Both the position numbers and the translations under genes were made by a program. Source: JANWVO01 sp037446555 (lineage in GTDB: Bacteria > Acidobacteriota > Terriglobia > Bryobacterales > Bryobacteraceae). From it: a DNA stretch of 64,000 nt. The notes below the pieces were generated by a model. It was not told where the DNA came from. It saw only the letters and a list, made by a program, of their open reading frames with translations, and ran no database searches. The stretch covers positions 32,518 through 96,517 of the forward strand of contig JBBIIK010000007.1 of assembly GCA_037446555.1 (NCBI GenBank), given 5' to 3'. Positions 37,611 to 44,933 of the stretch are shown in pieces (within the stretch, counting starts at the first letter, position 1; every line of letters begins with the position of its first letter).

Positions 37611-38642
37611 ATGGTGGAGACCGCCAAGTGGACGCCGGAAGGCGTCGTCATGATCGACCAGACGAAGCTTCCGCGCTCGGTGGAGTTCGTCACCTGCCGC
37701 AGCTACCGCGACGTCGCCGAGGCGATCCGCGCCATGGTGGTGCGCGGCGCCCCTGCCATCGGCGTCTCGGCCGCCATGGGCGTAGCCCTGGGAGTGCTGG
37801 AAACGCCGCCGGAACGGCTCGCCGAAGAGTTCCCCCGCATCTGCGAGACACTCGCCGCCACGCGCCCCACCGCCGTGAACCTCTTCTGGGCCATCGACAG
37901 GATGAAGCGCCTCTACGCCTCGCTTTCTGGCGGCGCGCCGGAGCGCATCCGCCAAGCGTTTGTCGACGAAGCCCTCCGCATCTACGAAGAGGACATCGCC
38001 ATCAACCGCGCCATCGGCCGCCACGGCGCGCCGCTGGTTCCTGATGGCCGCTCCGTTCTCACCCACTGCAACGCCGGCGCCCTCGCCACGGCCGGCTACG
38101 GTACGGCGCTCGGCGTGATCCGCGCCGCCGTCGAGGGTGGCAAGCGAATCCATGTCTTCGCCGACGAGACGAGACCGTTCCTCCAGGGGGCACGTCTCAC
38201 AGTGTGGGAACTTCAGCAAGACGGCATTCCGGTCACGCTGATTACCGACAACATGGCCGGCCATTTTCTCAAGACCGGGCGCATCGGCTGCGTCATCGTC
38301 GGCGCCGACCGCATCGCCCGCAACGGCGACACCGCCAATAAAATCGGCACCTACTCCGTCGCTGTGCTCGCCCGCGAAAACAATGTTCCCTTTTACGTCG
38401 CCGCCCCCGTGTCCACGCTGGATCTCTCGCTGGCTTCAGGCGATGCCATCCCCATCGAGGAGCGCTCCGCCGCCGAGGTCACGCACGTCTTCGGCGTGCC
38501 AGTGGCCCCGGAAGGAACGGACGTCGCCAATCCTGCCTTCGACGTCACTCCGCGCCACTACATCACCGCCATCATCACGGAAAAGGGCGTGGCGCACCCA
38601 CCGTTCGAAGAAAGCCTTGCCGCTCTGGCGAAAGGAGATTGA
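37611..38642 (+). CDS. mtnA: S-methyl-5-thioribose-1-phosphate isomerase
   Basis: A 343-residue aldose-ketose isomerase of the methionine salvage pathway (eIF-2B alpha-like fold). Motifs: VVRGAPAIGVSAAMG, THCNAGALATAGYGTALG with the catalytic Cys, VFADETRPFLQGARLT, and IVGADRIARNGDTANKIGT with the catalytic Asp. The start at 37611 has GGAAG 8 nt upstream; an ATG at 37596 in the same frame is possible. No other mtn genes are in the window. Confidence 0.92.
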   Translation: MVETAKWTPEGVVMIDQTKLPRSVEFVTCRSYRDVAEAIRAMVVRGAPAIGVSAAMGVALGVLETPPERLAEEFPRICETLAATRPTAVNLFWAIDRMKRLYASLSGGAPERIRQAFVDEALRIYEEDIAINRAIGRHGAPLVPDGRSVLTHCNAGALATAGYGTALGVIRAAVEGGKRIHVFADETRPFLQGARLTVWELQQDGIPVTLITDNMAGHFLKTGRIGCVIVGADRIARNGDTANKIGTYSVAVLARENNVPFYVAAPVSTLDLSLASGDAIPIEERSAAEVTHVFGVPVAPEGTDVANPAFDVTPRHYITAIITEKGVAHPPFEESLAALAKGD

Positions 38643-38646
38643 TCGG

Positions 38647-39159
38647 ATGAAACGCCTTCCTGCCATCTTGTTTGCCCTTGCCGCCGCCGTTCATGCAGGC
38701 CCGCTGACAGGCAAGCGGATCGCCAGCTTCACGCTGCCGGATTCCCAGGCCCGCTATCATGACGTGCTCGACTATCGCGGCAAGATCCTCTTGATCGACA
38801 TCATGAAGACGGACTGCCCGCACTGCGCTGATTTCTCGAAGACGCTGGAGCGCGTCAAGGCCCGCTACGGTGACAGGATCTCGGTCCTTTCCATCGTGAA
38901 TCCTCCCGACACGCCGCAAACGGTCGCCGCCTATGTGGCGCGCAACAAGGTCACTTCGCCAGTGCTGTTCGACTTCGGCCAGGCCGTGGCTGCCATGCTG
39001 AACGTCACACCCCAGAACCCCACCATCAAGCTGCCCACGCTCCTTATCGTCGGCCCCGATGGCATCATCCGCGAAGACATCGTTTACGACGACTCGCGCA
39101 AGGACATCTTCGGGGGCAATGGGCTTTTCCCGATCCTCGACCGCCTTCTAAGAAGGTAG
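38647..39159 (+). CDS. Secreted thioredoxin-like (TlpA/AhpC-TSA) protein
   Basis: A 170-residue protein with a signal peptide (MKRLPAILFALAAAVHAG) and a thioredoxin fold: FTLPDSQARYHDVLDYRGKI, the redox motif TDCPHCADF (C-P-H-C) and the cis-Pro strand KLPTLLIVGPDG. CPHC resembles DsbA-like and other extracytoplasmic oxidoreductases. Encoded 4 nt after mtnA, with a likely ribosome-binding AGGAG inside the mtnA end. Partner unknown. Confidence 0.87.
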   Translation: MKRLPAILFALAAAVHAGPLTGKRIASFTLPDSQARYHDVLDYRGKILLIDIMKTDCPHCADFSKTLERVKARYGDRISVLSIVNPPDTPQTVAAYVARNKVTSPVLFDFGQAVAAMLNVTPQNPTIKLPTLLIVGPDGIIREDIVYDDSRKDIFGGNGLFPILDRLLRR

Positions 39160-39211
39160 AAGCCCAACCCGCAGCCGTCGACCCTGACAACCGCCACTCC
39201 TACAAAGGGAC

Positions 39212-39265
39212 AAAGGGGACAGCCTGATACGGGCAGTTGGCGTATTTTCCAAGGGGACGGAGCGC
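39212..39265 (+). repeat. Left copy of a dispersed repeat flanking the transposase remnant
   Basis: Begins AAAGGGGACAGCCTGATAC, continues through GTATTTTCC and ends AAGGGGACGGAGCGCC. It recurs inverted at 39842-39907 and in direct orientation at the right edge of the window. Confidence 0.85.
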
Positions 39266-39289
39266 CCTGATGGTTTCGCAATATCCGGG

Positions 39290-39795
39290 TTTCCAGCCTC
39301 ACCTCCACGCCTCCAAACTCCCGCCAGAACTCCCCACCCACCGGCCGCAGCCCAGCCGGCCCCAGTTCGAGATGTGCCGCAGAGTTCTACCGCCGGCAAT
39401 GCCCTGCCTGGTCCACTATCCCCACCCGCACCAGGTTCTACTGCACCTCGGCCAGCGCTCGCCGCCGATGCGAAGTCTCCAGCGGGCAGGTGGAAAAAAC
39501 AGTTCTGGAACAGACGGTTGGCGCGGTCCAGCCGCGCGTTCGGCATCTGCGCGTAGCGGCCGTGGACGCGGCGCAGCAGCACAGCCAAGGAGTCCTCGGC
39601 ATCCGGCGCAGTGACCAGGCGGACTTGGTTGGTCATCAGGCACCCCGCTGGAATGCGCACGCAGACCTCGTCTTTGTTTGAGGCCAGCCGTTTCGGCGAC
39701 GTCTTGCGGTTCGGCTTCCCGAGAACAATGCTCTGCCCGTTGGCGCCGTGCTGGAGGAACGTGGGAAGGGTGCGGCGTGCGACGAAGCGCGAATT
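39290..39795 (-). pseudogene. Degenerate REP-associated tyrosine transposase (Y1/RAYT type)
   Basis: Pieces of a small single-strand transposase are spread over shifted frames. In the middle is VCVRIPAGCLMTNQVRLV, which aligns with the typical RIAGYCLMTNHVHLV: the two metal-binding His of the HUH motif have become Gln and Arg. It continues with DAEDSLAVLLRRVHGRYAQ and RLFQNCFFHLPAGD (normally HLWQNRFFSCPLD). Further on, in another frame with stops, SAAHLELGPAGL and FWREFGGVE match the usual C-terminal end. At the N-terminal side ARRTLPTFLQH corresponds to the ARxxxPxLxHHVTQRGN start. The gene is clearly inactive; the flanking repeats are its likely former substrates. Confidence 0.8.
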
Positions 39796-39841
39796 GCTCG
39801 GGATTCCGGCCCGAATCGTGGGCTCGACAAGCGGAAAATCT

Positions 39842-39907
39842 CCAAGGGGACGGAGCGCTCCGTCCCCTTGGAAAATACGCGAAGTGCCCGTATCAGGCTG
39901 TCCCCTT
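39842..39907 (-). repeat. Right inverted copy of the dispersed repeat, with a 30-nt perfect palindrome
   Basis: Read on the minus strand it repeats GGGGACAGCCTGATACGGGC, CGTATTTTCC and AAGGGGACGGAGC, as in the left copy. Its inner end 39842-39871 is a perfect palindrome (15-nt arms, CCAAGGGGACGGAGC and its complement), able to form a hairpin like REP/BIME units recognised by RAYT enzymes. Confidence 0.85.
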
Positions 39908-39971
39908 CGGGGCGGGGGTGGCTGGGGGTGGGTCGGCGCCGGTCGCAAGAGAGGCACGCCGGACTGTTCGC

Positions 39972-39977
39972 TAGAAT
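39972..39977 (+). promoter_or_regulatory. -10-like element of the membrane spermidine-synthase-like gene
   Basis: TAGAAT ends exactly 8 nt before the ATG at 39986, with no ribosome-binding site between them, implying a leaderless or nearly leaderless transcript. Confidence 0.5.
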
Positions 39978-39985
39978 GAGAGCGC

Positions 39986-41923
39986 ATGCTTTGGATAAGC
40001 GCGGCGGTGGTGCTGGGCGCTTTCCTGTTGTTCCTGGTCCAACCTGTGGCTGGCAAGCTGCTGCTTCCGTTGTACGGGGGTTCGGCCGCGGTGTGGTCAG
40101 CCTGCCTGCTCTTCTTCCAGACGGGCCTGCTGGGCGGCTATTTCTACGCGCACTGGCTGGCCAGGCGCCTGCCGCCGCGGCGGCAGGCTCTGGCGCATCT
40201 TGCCGTGGTGATCGCCTGCGTGCTGGCCCCGCGCGCCACACCACACCCGGGCAGCGGTTCGCTCCATGTCCTGCTGGCGCTTGCAGGCGCCTTCGGCCTG
40301 CCGTATTTCCTGTTGTCGGCCACCTCGCCCCTGATGCAGCACTGGCTGGGGCTTCTCGACTCCCGGGCGCGCCCGTACCGGCTCTCGGCCTGGTCAAACT
40401 CGGCCTGCGCGCTGGCGCTGCTGGCCTTCCCATTCCTGTTCGAGCCTCGCATGGGCCTTTCGCGCCTTCAGCTCCTGTGGGATGCCGCGTTCCTGATTCA
40501 GGCGCTGCTGCTGTCGGCCGCGGCGTGGCTCGTATGGCGGCGCAATCCGCGCGGCGCCGATCTGCCCCTGGCGGGCAGCTCCACCTGGCGCGAGCGGTGG
40601 GCGTGGATGGGCTGGGCGGCGCTCGGCACCGCGTTTCTGACGGCGACCACCGCGCATCTCACCCAAGTCGTGGCCCCGGCGCCGCTGCTCTGGGTGGCTC
40701 CGCTTCTGGTCTACCTGCTTACGTATGCAGCCGCCTTCGCCCGTGAGGTCCGCGATTCGAGGCGCACGGCGCGCCACGCGCTGCTGGGCCTGCTGGCCAT
40801 GGCGCTCTCTATCCTTTTCCTGGACTTACAGGCGGCGCTTGCGGCCAAGGTCGGCCTATATTGTCTGGGCCTCGCGCTCGTGTGCCTGTTCGCGCACCGC
40901 GAGCTGGCGGCGGCAAAGCCCGGGCCGGAGCGGCTCACCAGCTTCTGGACTCACGCCGCCGCCGGCGGTGCACTGGGCGCTCTGGCAGCGGGTGTCCTCG
41001 CGCCAACCCTGATGCAAGGCTACTTCGAGCTGCCTTTCCTGATGGCGGCGGCAGCGCCCCTCTGCCTGTGGCGCCTGCGTGGCAGCGGCCGATGGGCCAT
41101 GCAGGCCGCCTGGATGGCCGCCTTGCTGGCGGCCACCCCGTCGTTGGCTCTGATCCAGAATTACTACTCAGGGCTCGTGGACGGCGCGCGCAATTTCTAC
41201 GGAAGCCTCCGCGTGGTCGACACGCCCGCCACGGAAGGCCGCCCGCCGCTGCGCAAGATGCTGCACGGCCTCGTGCTGCATGGATCGCAGTTTACCGCCG
41301 CGGAACTGCAGGACACGCCTACGGCCTACTACGGGCAGGCCAGCGCCGCCGGGCTGCTCCTCAGCCGCCCGGGACCGCCCCGCCGCGTGGGCATCATCGG
41401 GCTGGGCGCGGGCGCGCTGGCCGCCTACGGGCGGCCCGGCGACCTGTTCCGCTTCTACGAGATCAATCCGAAAGTCATCGACTTCAGCCGGCGCCACTTC
41501 ACCTACCTCAAGCGCTCCGCGGCCCGAATCGAAATCGCGGAAGGAGACGCGCGTCTCACGCTTGCCGGCGAGGCGCCGCAGCGGTTCGACGTATTCGTGA
41601 GCAGGTGGGCGGGGATGGAATCCATCCCCGCCCACCTGCTCACGCGCGAGGCCTTCACGCTCTACCGCCGGCATCTGGCGGCGCAGGGGGTGATTGCCTT
41701 CCACATCTCGAACCAGTACGCCGACCTCGCCCCTGTGGTGCGGGCGCTGGCAGCGGATGCGGGCGCCTCGTGCACGCGCATGTCGAGCCCAGCGGACCCG
41801 GCTGCCGCGGCCCTCGCCTCGACGTGGATGGTCGTCGATACCGCCCGGCCCGCGGCCGGGCCGCCCGCACAGCGCTATCTCTGGACGGACGACTCGAGTT
41901 CCATCCTGCCCGTGCTCAAGTAA
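39986..41923 (+). CDS. Multi-span membrane protein fused to a spermidine-synthase-like domain
   Basis: A 645-residue protein. The first about 360 residues contain roughly ten membrane spans, starting LWISAAVVLGAFLLFLVQPVAGK, of the fused MFS/spermidine-synthase type. The cytoplasmic C-terminal part has an SAM/aminopropyl-transferase-like Rossmann fold: VGIIGLGAGALAAYG, FYEINPKVIDFS and EGDARLTL. In homologues the acidic catalytic loop reads like DAFSxDSIPxHLLT; here residues 539-545 are SRWAGME before SIPAHLLT, because the DNA forms a 49-nt palindrome. The catalytic Asp pair is thus lost with the frame preserved. Function of these fusions is unknown, but polyamine synthase activity is unlikely in this copy. 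Confidence 0.88.
   Translation: MLWISAAVVLGAFLLFLVQPVAGKLLLPLYGGSAAVWSACLLFFQTGLLGGYFYAHWLARRLPPRRQALAHLAVVIACVLAPRATPHPGSGSLHVLLALAGAFGLPYFLLSATSPLMQHWLGLLDSRARPYRLSAWSNSACALALLAFPFLFEPRMGLSRLQLLWDAAFLIQALLLSAAAWLVWRRNPRGADLPLAGSSTWRERWAWMGWAALGTAFLTATTAHLTQVVAPAPLLWVAPLLVYLLTYAAAFAREVRDSRRTARHALLGLLAMALSILFLDLQAALAAKVGLYCLGLALVCLFAHRELAAAKPGPERLTSFWTHAAAGGALGALAAGVLAPTLMQGYFELPFLMAAAAPLCLWRLRGSGRWAMQAAWMAALLAATPSLALIQNYYSGLVDGARNFYGSLRVVDTPATEGRPPLRKMLHGLVLHGSQFTAAELQDTPTAYYGQASAAGLLLSRPGPPRRVGIIGLGAGALAAYGRPGDLFRFYEINPKVIDFSRRHFTYLKRSAARIEIAEGDARLTLAGEAPQRFDVFVSRWAGMESIPAHLLTREAFTLYRRHLAAQGVIAFHISNQYADLAPVVRALAADAGASCTRMSSPADPAAAALASTWMVVDTARPAAGPPAQRYLWTDDSSSILPVLK
41596..41644. repeat. 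49-nt perfect palindrome inside the spermidine-synthase-like domain
   Basis: Arms of 24 nt (41596-41619 and 41621-41644) around a single central A. The right arm encodes the conserved SIPAHLLT part; the left arm replaces the expected DAFSxD codons with the reverse complement of the right arm. The reading frame and length are maintained. Confidence 0.95.
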
Positions 41924-42421
41924 TCACTTGCGAACCGGCTCGGGCTTGCCCGCCAGGGGCTCCACCGCCCCGCGCCCGCAGAGCGCCACGCCGTTGTGCA
42001 GCAGGCCGCGCAGCAAGGCTACATACACCCCGAACAGCGCCTTCTCGCTGACCGGCTGCCGGCCCGGCAGCCGCGCATGAACAGGCAACTCCGTCTGAAT
42101 CTGGAGCCGCACCGCGCGCGTGTTCGTCCGTCCCAGCGCATCGGGCAGGTTGGCCAGAATGAACGGCGTCTGCATCACCGCGCCGCTGCGCGCATCGACA
42201 TAGAACTGGCAGCGCGCAAACCAGCCTGTGTTGGTCGGGTCCGCCCCGTCGAACAGCAACAGCGGAGTCTCGCGTTCGGGCGCCGCCAGGTCGATCAGGA
42301 TGCTGCGCGGACGCTCTTCCGCCCGGCAAGTGAATCCCGCCTCCTCGGCAGCTTGCCGCAGCAGATCCACGTCCAGTTCGAGTTGCACCAGCTGGTGGCC
42401 TCCCGCCTGAAGAACCTGCAT
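41924..42421 (-). CDS. Uncharacterised protein
   Basis: About 165 soluble residues with no motif I recognise. The middle has a beta-rich pattern (PRSILIDLAAPERETPLLLFDGADPTNTG) and SGAVMQTPFILANLPDALG; the C-terminus is a Leu-rich helix followed by a basic tail. It could bind a small ligand or be a partner of another protein. ATG 42421 is preferred since TACACT ends 7 nt upstream; ATG 42448 is the alternative and would overlap the -10 of the divergent gene. It is convergent with the membrane spermidine-synthase-like gene, with the stop codons adjacent. Confidence 0.7.
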   Translation of the reverse strand: MQVLQAGGHQLVQLELDVDLLRQAAEEAGFTCRAEERPRSILIDLAAPERETPLLLFDGADPTNTGWFARCQFYVDARSGAVMQTPFILANLPDALGRTNTRAVRLQIQTELPVHARLPGRQPVSEKALFGVYVALLRGLLHNGVALCGRGAVEPLAGKPEPVRK

Positions 42422-42428
42422 CACCTTC

Positions 42429-42448
42429 AGTGTATCGCCCGCTATCAT
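42429..42448. promoter_or_regulatory. Two back-to-back -10-like elements for divergent genes
   Basis: TACACT on the minus strand (42434-42429) ends 7 nt before the ATG at 42421; TATCAT on the plus strand (42443-42448) ends 9 nt before the ATG at 42458. Neither gene has a recognisable ribosome-binding site at a normal distance from its own transcript start. Confidence 0.4.
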
Positions 42449-42457
42449 GGTGGGCGG

Positions 42458-43144
42458 ATGAGTCAGGCAGACGCGCTGGCGCTGTTCGACATCGACGGAA
42501 CCCTTCTGCGCCGCAGCGGACCGGCGCACCGGGAAGCGCTCGAGCGCGCCGTCGAGCGTGTCTCGGGCGTGCGCGTCTCCATCGACGGCATCCCCGTGGC
42601 CGGAATGCTCGACCGCGACATCCTGATGGCCATGCTCGAACGCGCCGGCCTGCGCGGCGCCGCAGCCGCGCGACTCATCCCGGCGGCAGGCCGGGCCGCC
42701 CAGAACATTTTCGTGCGAACTTGTCCTTCGCTGGAACGCAAGGTCTGCCCCGGCGTGCGCGGCCTGCTGCGCTCCTTGCAGCGGCGCGGCATCCCCTGCG
42801 GGCTGGTCACCGGGAACATCGAGCGGATCGCCTGGATCAAGATGCGCCGCGCCGGTCTGGACGGGTTTTTCTCCACCGGCGCGTTTTCCGGCGATGGCCC
42901 GACCCGCGCGGCGCTGCTGCGTCTGGCGGTTTCGCGCGCGAGAAAAGCCGGCCTGATCCGCGCGGGCGCGCAAGTCCTCTATGTGGGCGACCACCCCAAC
43001 GATGTGAGGGCCGCGCGCGAGGCCGGCGTCCGCATCCTCGCCGTGGGCACCGGCGTCGTCAGCGGCCCCGAACTGCTGGCCTACACGCCGGACGGCTATG
43101 TGGAGGACCTGCGCGGCCTCCAAGCCGAAGCCCTTTTCGCCTGA
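42458..43144 (+). CDS. HAD superfamily phosphatase (phosphoglycolate-phosphatase-like)
   Basis: A 228-residue HAD hydrolase: motif I ALFDIDGTLLRRSG (nucleophile Asp and acid Asp), motif II GLVTGN, a Lys in the WIKMRRAGL-FFSTGAF region, and motif IV VLYVGDHPNDVRAAREAG. The helical cap domain lies at about 20-95. This is the Gph/PGMB-like branch, acting on small phosphorylated metabolites; the substrate is not assigned. Divergent from the uncharacterised gene with only a few nt between starts. Confidence 0.88.
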   Translation: MSQADALALFDIDGTLLRRSGPAHREALERAVERVSGVRVSIDGIPVAGMLDRDILMAMLERAGLRGAAAARLIPAAGRAAQNIFVRTCPSLERKVCPGVRGLLRSLQRRGIPCGLVTGNIERIAWIKMRRAGLDGFFSTGAFSGDGPTRAALLRLAVSRARKAGLIRAGAQVLYVGDHPNDVRAAREAGVRILAVGTGVVSGPELLAYTPDGYVEDLRGLQAEALFA

Positions 43145-43152
43145 GCCGCCGC

Positions 43153-43467
43153 TCAGGACGGCTCCGCACCGGACAGCGCCTGCTCCACTTTGCGGACTTT
43201 GTCCTCCATCGTCTGCGGCTTGTCGATGCGGGTGCCGATGCGGATATTGGTGGAGATGCGCGGTACGCCCATCTCATGCAGCCGCTCGTGGCAGCGTTTC
43301 ACAGCGGCCATGACTTCATCCCATTCGCCCTCCACGTTCGTCCCGTAGGCGTGCAGCTTCGTCTTCAGCCCGCTCTCCCGCAGGATGCGCTCGCACTCGG
43401 TGACTTCCTTCGAAACCGAGACTCCCACTCCCAGCGGGATGATGCAGACGTCGGCAATGGCTTTCAT
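43153..43467 (-). CDS. MTH1187/YkoF-like thiamine-binding family protein
   Basis: A 104-residue ferredoxin-like alpha/beta protein: MKAIADVCIIPLGVGVSVSKEV, then LHAYGTNVEGEWDEVMAAVKRCHERLHEMGVPRISTNIRIGTR-type second strand-helix unit. This pattern is the DUF77/MTH1187 family, some members of which bind thiamine or hydroxymethylpyrimidine. The ATG at 43467 has a GGAGAG ribosome-binding site; earlier in-frame ATGs lie before it without one. The gene is 57 nt downstream of the lipoprotein gene. Confidence 0.87.
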   Translation of the reverse strand: MKAIADVCIIPLGVGVSVSKEVTECERILRESGLKTKLHAYGTNVEGEWDEVMAAVKRCHERLHEMGVPRISTNIRIGTRIDKPQTMEDKVRKVEQALSGAEPS

Positions 43468-43524
43468 GGCACAACTCTCCGCTTCCATTTTGGCTGCACG
43501 CCGGCGCGCCCCGGACATTCCGGC

Positions 43525-44880
43525 TCACGGACGGAAGCTGATCAACTCCGTGCGGAACGTACCGTCCTTGCGCTGGACGCGCGCCAGCGTGAAGACGCGC
43601 CCGTCGCCGGTCACGGCGATCGAGTTCACATACGTCGGGTGGCTGCCGTCCTCATAAAAAACAGCGCCATGATCCGTGTAGCGCCCGGAGGGGATGTGCC
43701 ACGTGATGAGGTGCAGGTTCTCGTCGGCTTTGGCCTCGCCCTTGCCGGTCGAATCCTTGCCCTTCACGCGGCGCCCTTCCACGTAGATGGGGCCGCCGGT
43801 CAGATAGTAGAGCGTCTCGCGGCCGGGGCCCAGAGCAAAGCCCAGGTAGCCGTAGCTGAACTGGTCGAACATGCCGCTGCGGCGCGAGGGCTCGCTCGTG
43901 ATGCGGTCGAGCACTTCCACCCGTTCGGCGCGCGGATCGAACCGGAACAGGTAGCCCGAGTTGCCGTGCACGCCGTAAAACGCCTGCGCGCGCGGATGCC
44001 ACACCACCTGCCGCCAGTTGTAGGCCATGTGTCCGGGCGAGGTGACGTCGTACTGGCCAAAGTAATCCTTCTTCAGGTTGTCGCCCTGCACCGCCTCCAC
44101 GGCTTCCGTGTCGTAACGGTAGCGGCGAATCGTGCCGTCGCCGGTCGTGAAGTACACGCTCCCGTCGCGCGGGTCGATGCCGAGCGACCGGCAGATGGTG
44201 CGGTAGGTGGGCCCACGCCCGTTCTCGCCTTCTTCGAAAAACGCGCCGATCTCTTTCCACTCCCGGCGGCGCACGTCGTAACGGAAGAAGACGCCTGTGG
44301 GCCAGGTGAGCCCGTAAACGCGCATGCGCTGCGGGTCCATGTTCATCGTCAGGATGCCCTCGCCGCGCGGGGCGATGCCGTGGTCCTCAAACCGCCGCGT
44401 CTTCAGATCGTAGGCGAGCACGTGCCCGCCGCGGTAGGGCTTCATGCCCGGCGGCGGCACGCCCGGCTTCTCCATGTCGTCGATGATCGAGTAATACCCG
44501 ATGTGCGTGGCGAACCACAGCCTGCCTTCCGCCTCGACGAAGTTCACATGGCTCTTGCCCTGCCCGATAGCGCTCATGCCCTTTTCGCCAGCGGCTTCCG
44601 TCAGGTCCCCCACGTGCTGGACGCGGTCCGTGTAAGGGTCGTAGAAATACATCTGCCCGGCCACGTCCGGCTTCTCGCTGCTCAGCACATAATAGACGCG
44701 CCCGTCGCTGGCAACGCCCATCCCGTTGTAGGTGTCATGCGCGTGCTCAAAGCCTGAGGGATGGACTCTTGCCACGATCCGGCCCTCCTTCCGCGCCGTC
44801 ACGGCGGGCGGCGGCGGCGCGCTGCAGCCTTGCGTCATGAGCAGGACTCCGGCAATCCACACCAGATTCGTTCGGCGCAT
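43525..44880 (-). CDS. Uncharacterised lipoprotein with predicted beta-propeller
   Basis: A 451-residue lipoprotein: signal RRTNLVWIAGVLLMTQGCS with a Cys for acylation, a Pro-rich spacer, then repeated units such as DGRVYYVLSS, GRLWFATHIGYYS, DPRDGSVYFTTGDGTIRRY and SGYLFRFDPRAERVEV that suggest a six- or seven-bladed beta-propeller. No catalytic residues recognised. Start chosen at the ATG right before the signal peptide; the frame is open further up. It follows the PLP decarboxylase gene on the same strand with a 53-nt gap. Confidence 0.78.
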   Translation of the reverse strand: MRRTNLVWIAGVLLMTQGCSAPPPPAVTARKEGRIVARVHPSGFEHAHDTYNGMGVASDGRVYYVLSSEKPDVAGQMYFYDPYTDRVQHVGDLTEAAGEKGMSAIGQGKSHVNFVEAEGRLWFATHIGYYSIIDDMEKPGVPPPGMKPYRGGHVLAYDLKTRRFEDHGIAPRGEGILTMNMDPQRMRVYGLTWPTGVFFRYDVRRREWKEIGAFFEEGENGRGPTYRTICRSLGIDPRDGSVYFTTGDGTIRRYRYDTEAVEAVQGDNLKKDYFGQYDVTSPGHMAYNWRQVVWHPRAQAFYGVHGNSGYLFRFDPRAERVEVLDRITSEPSRRSGMFDQFSYGYLGFALGPGRETLYYLTGGPIYVEGRRVKGKDSTGKGEAKADENLHLITWHIPSGRYTDHGAVFYEDGSHPTYVNSIAVTGDGRVFTLARVQRKDGTFRTELISFRP

Positions 44881-44933
44881 CGGCGTTCCACTCCGGCCAC
44901 CAATATACATGCGAGCCCGGGCCGGCTTGCGCG

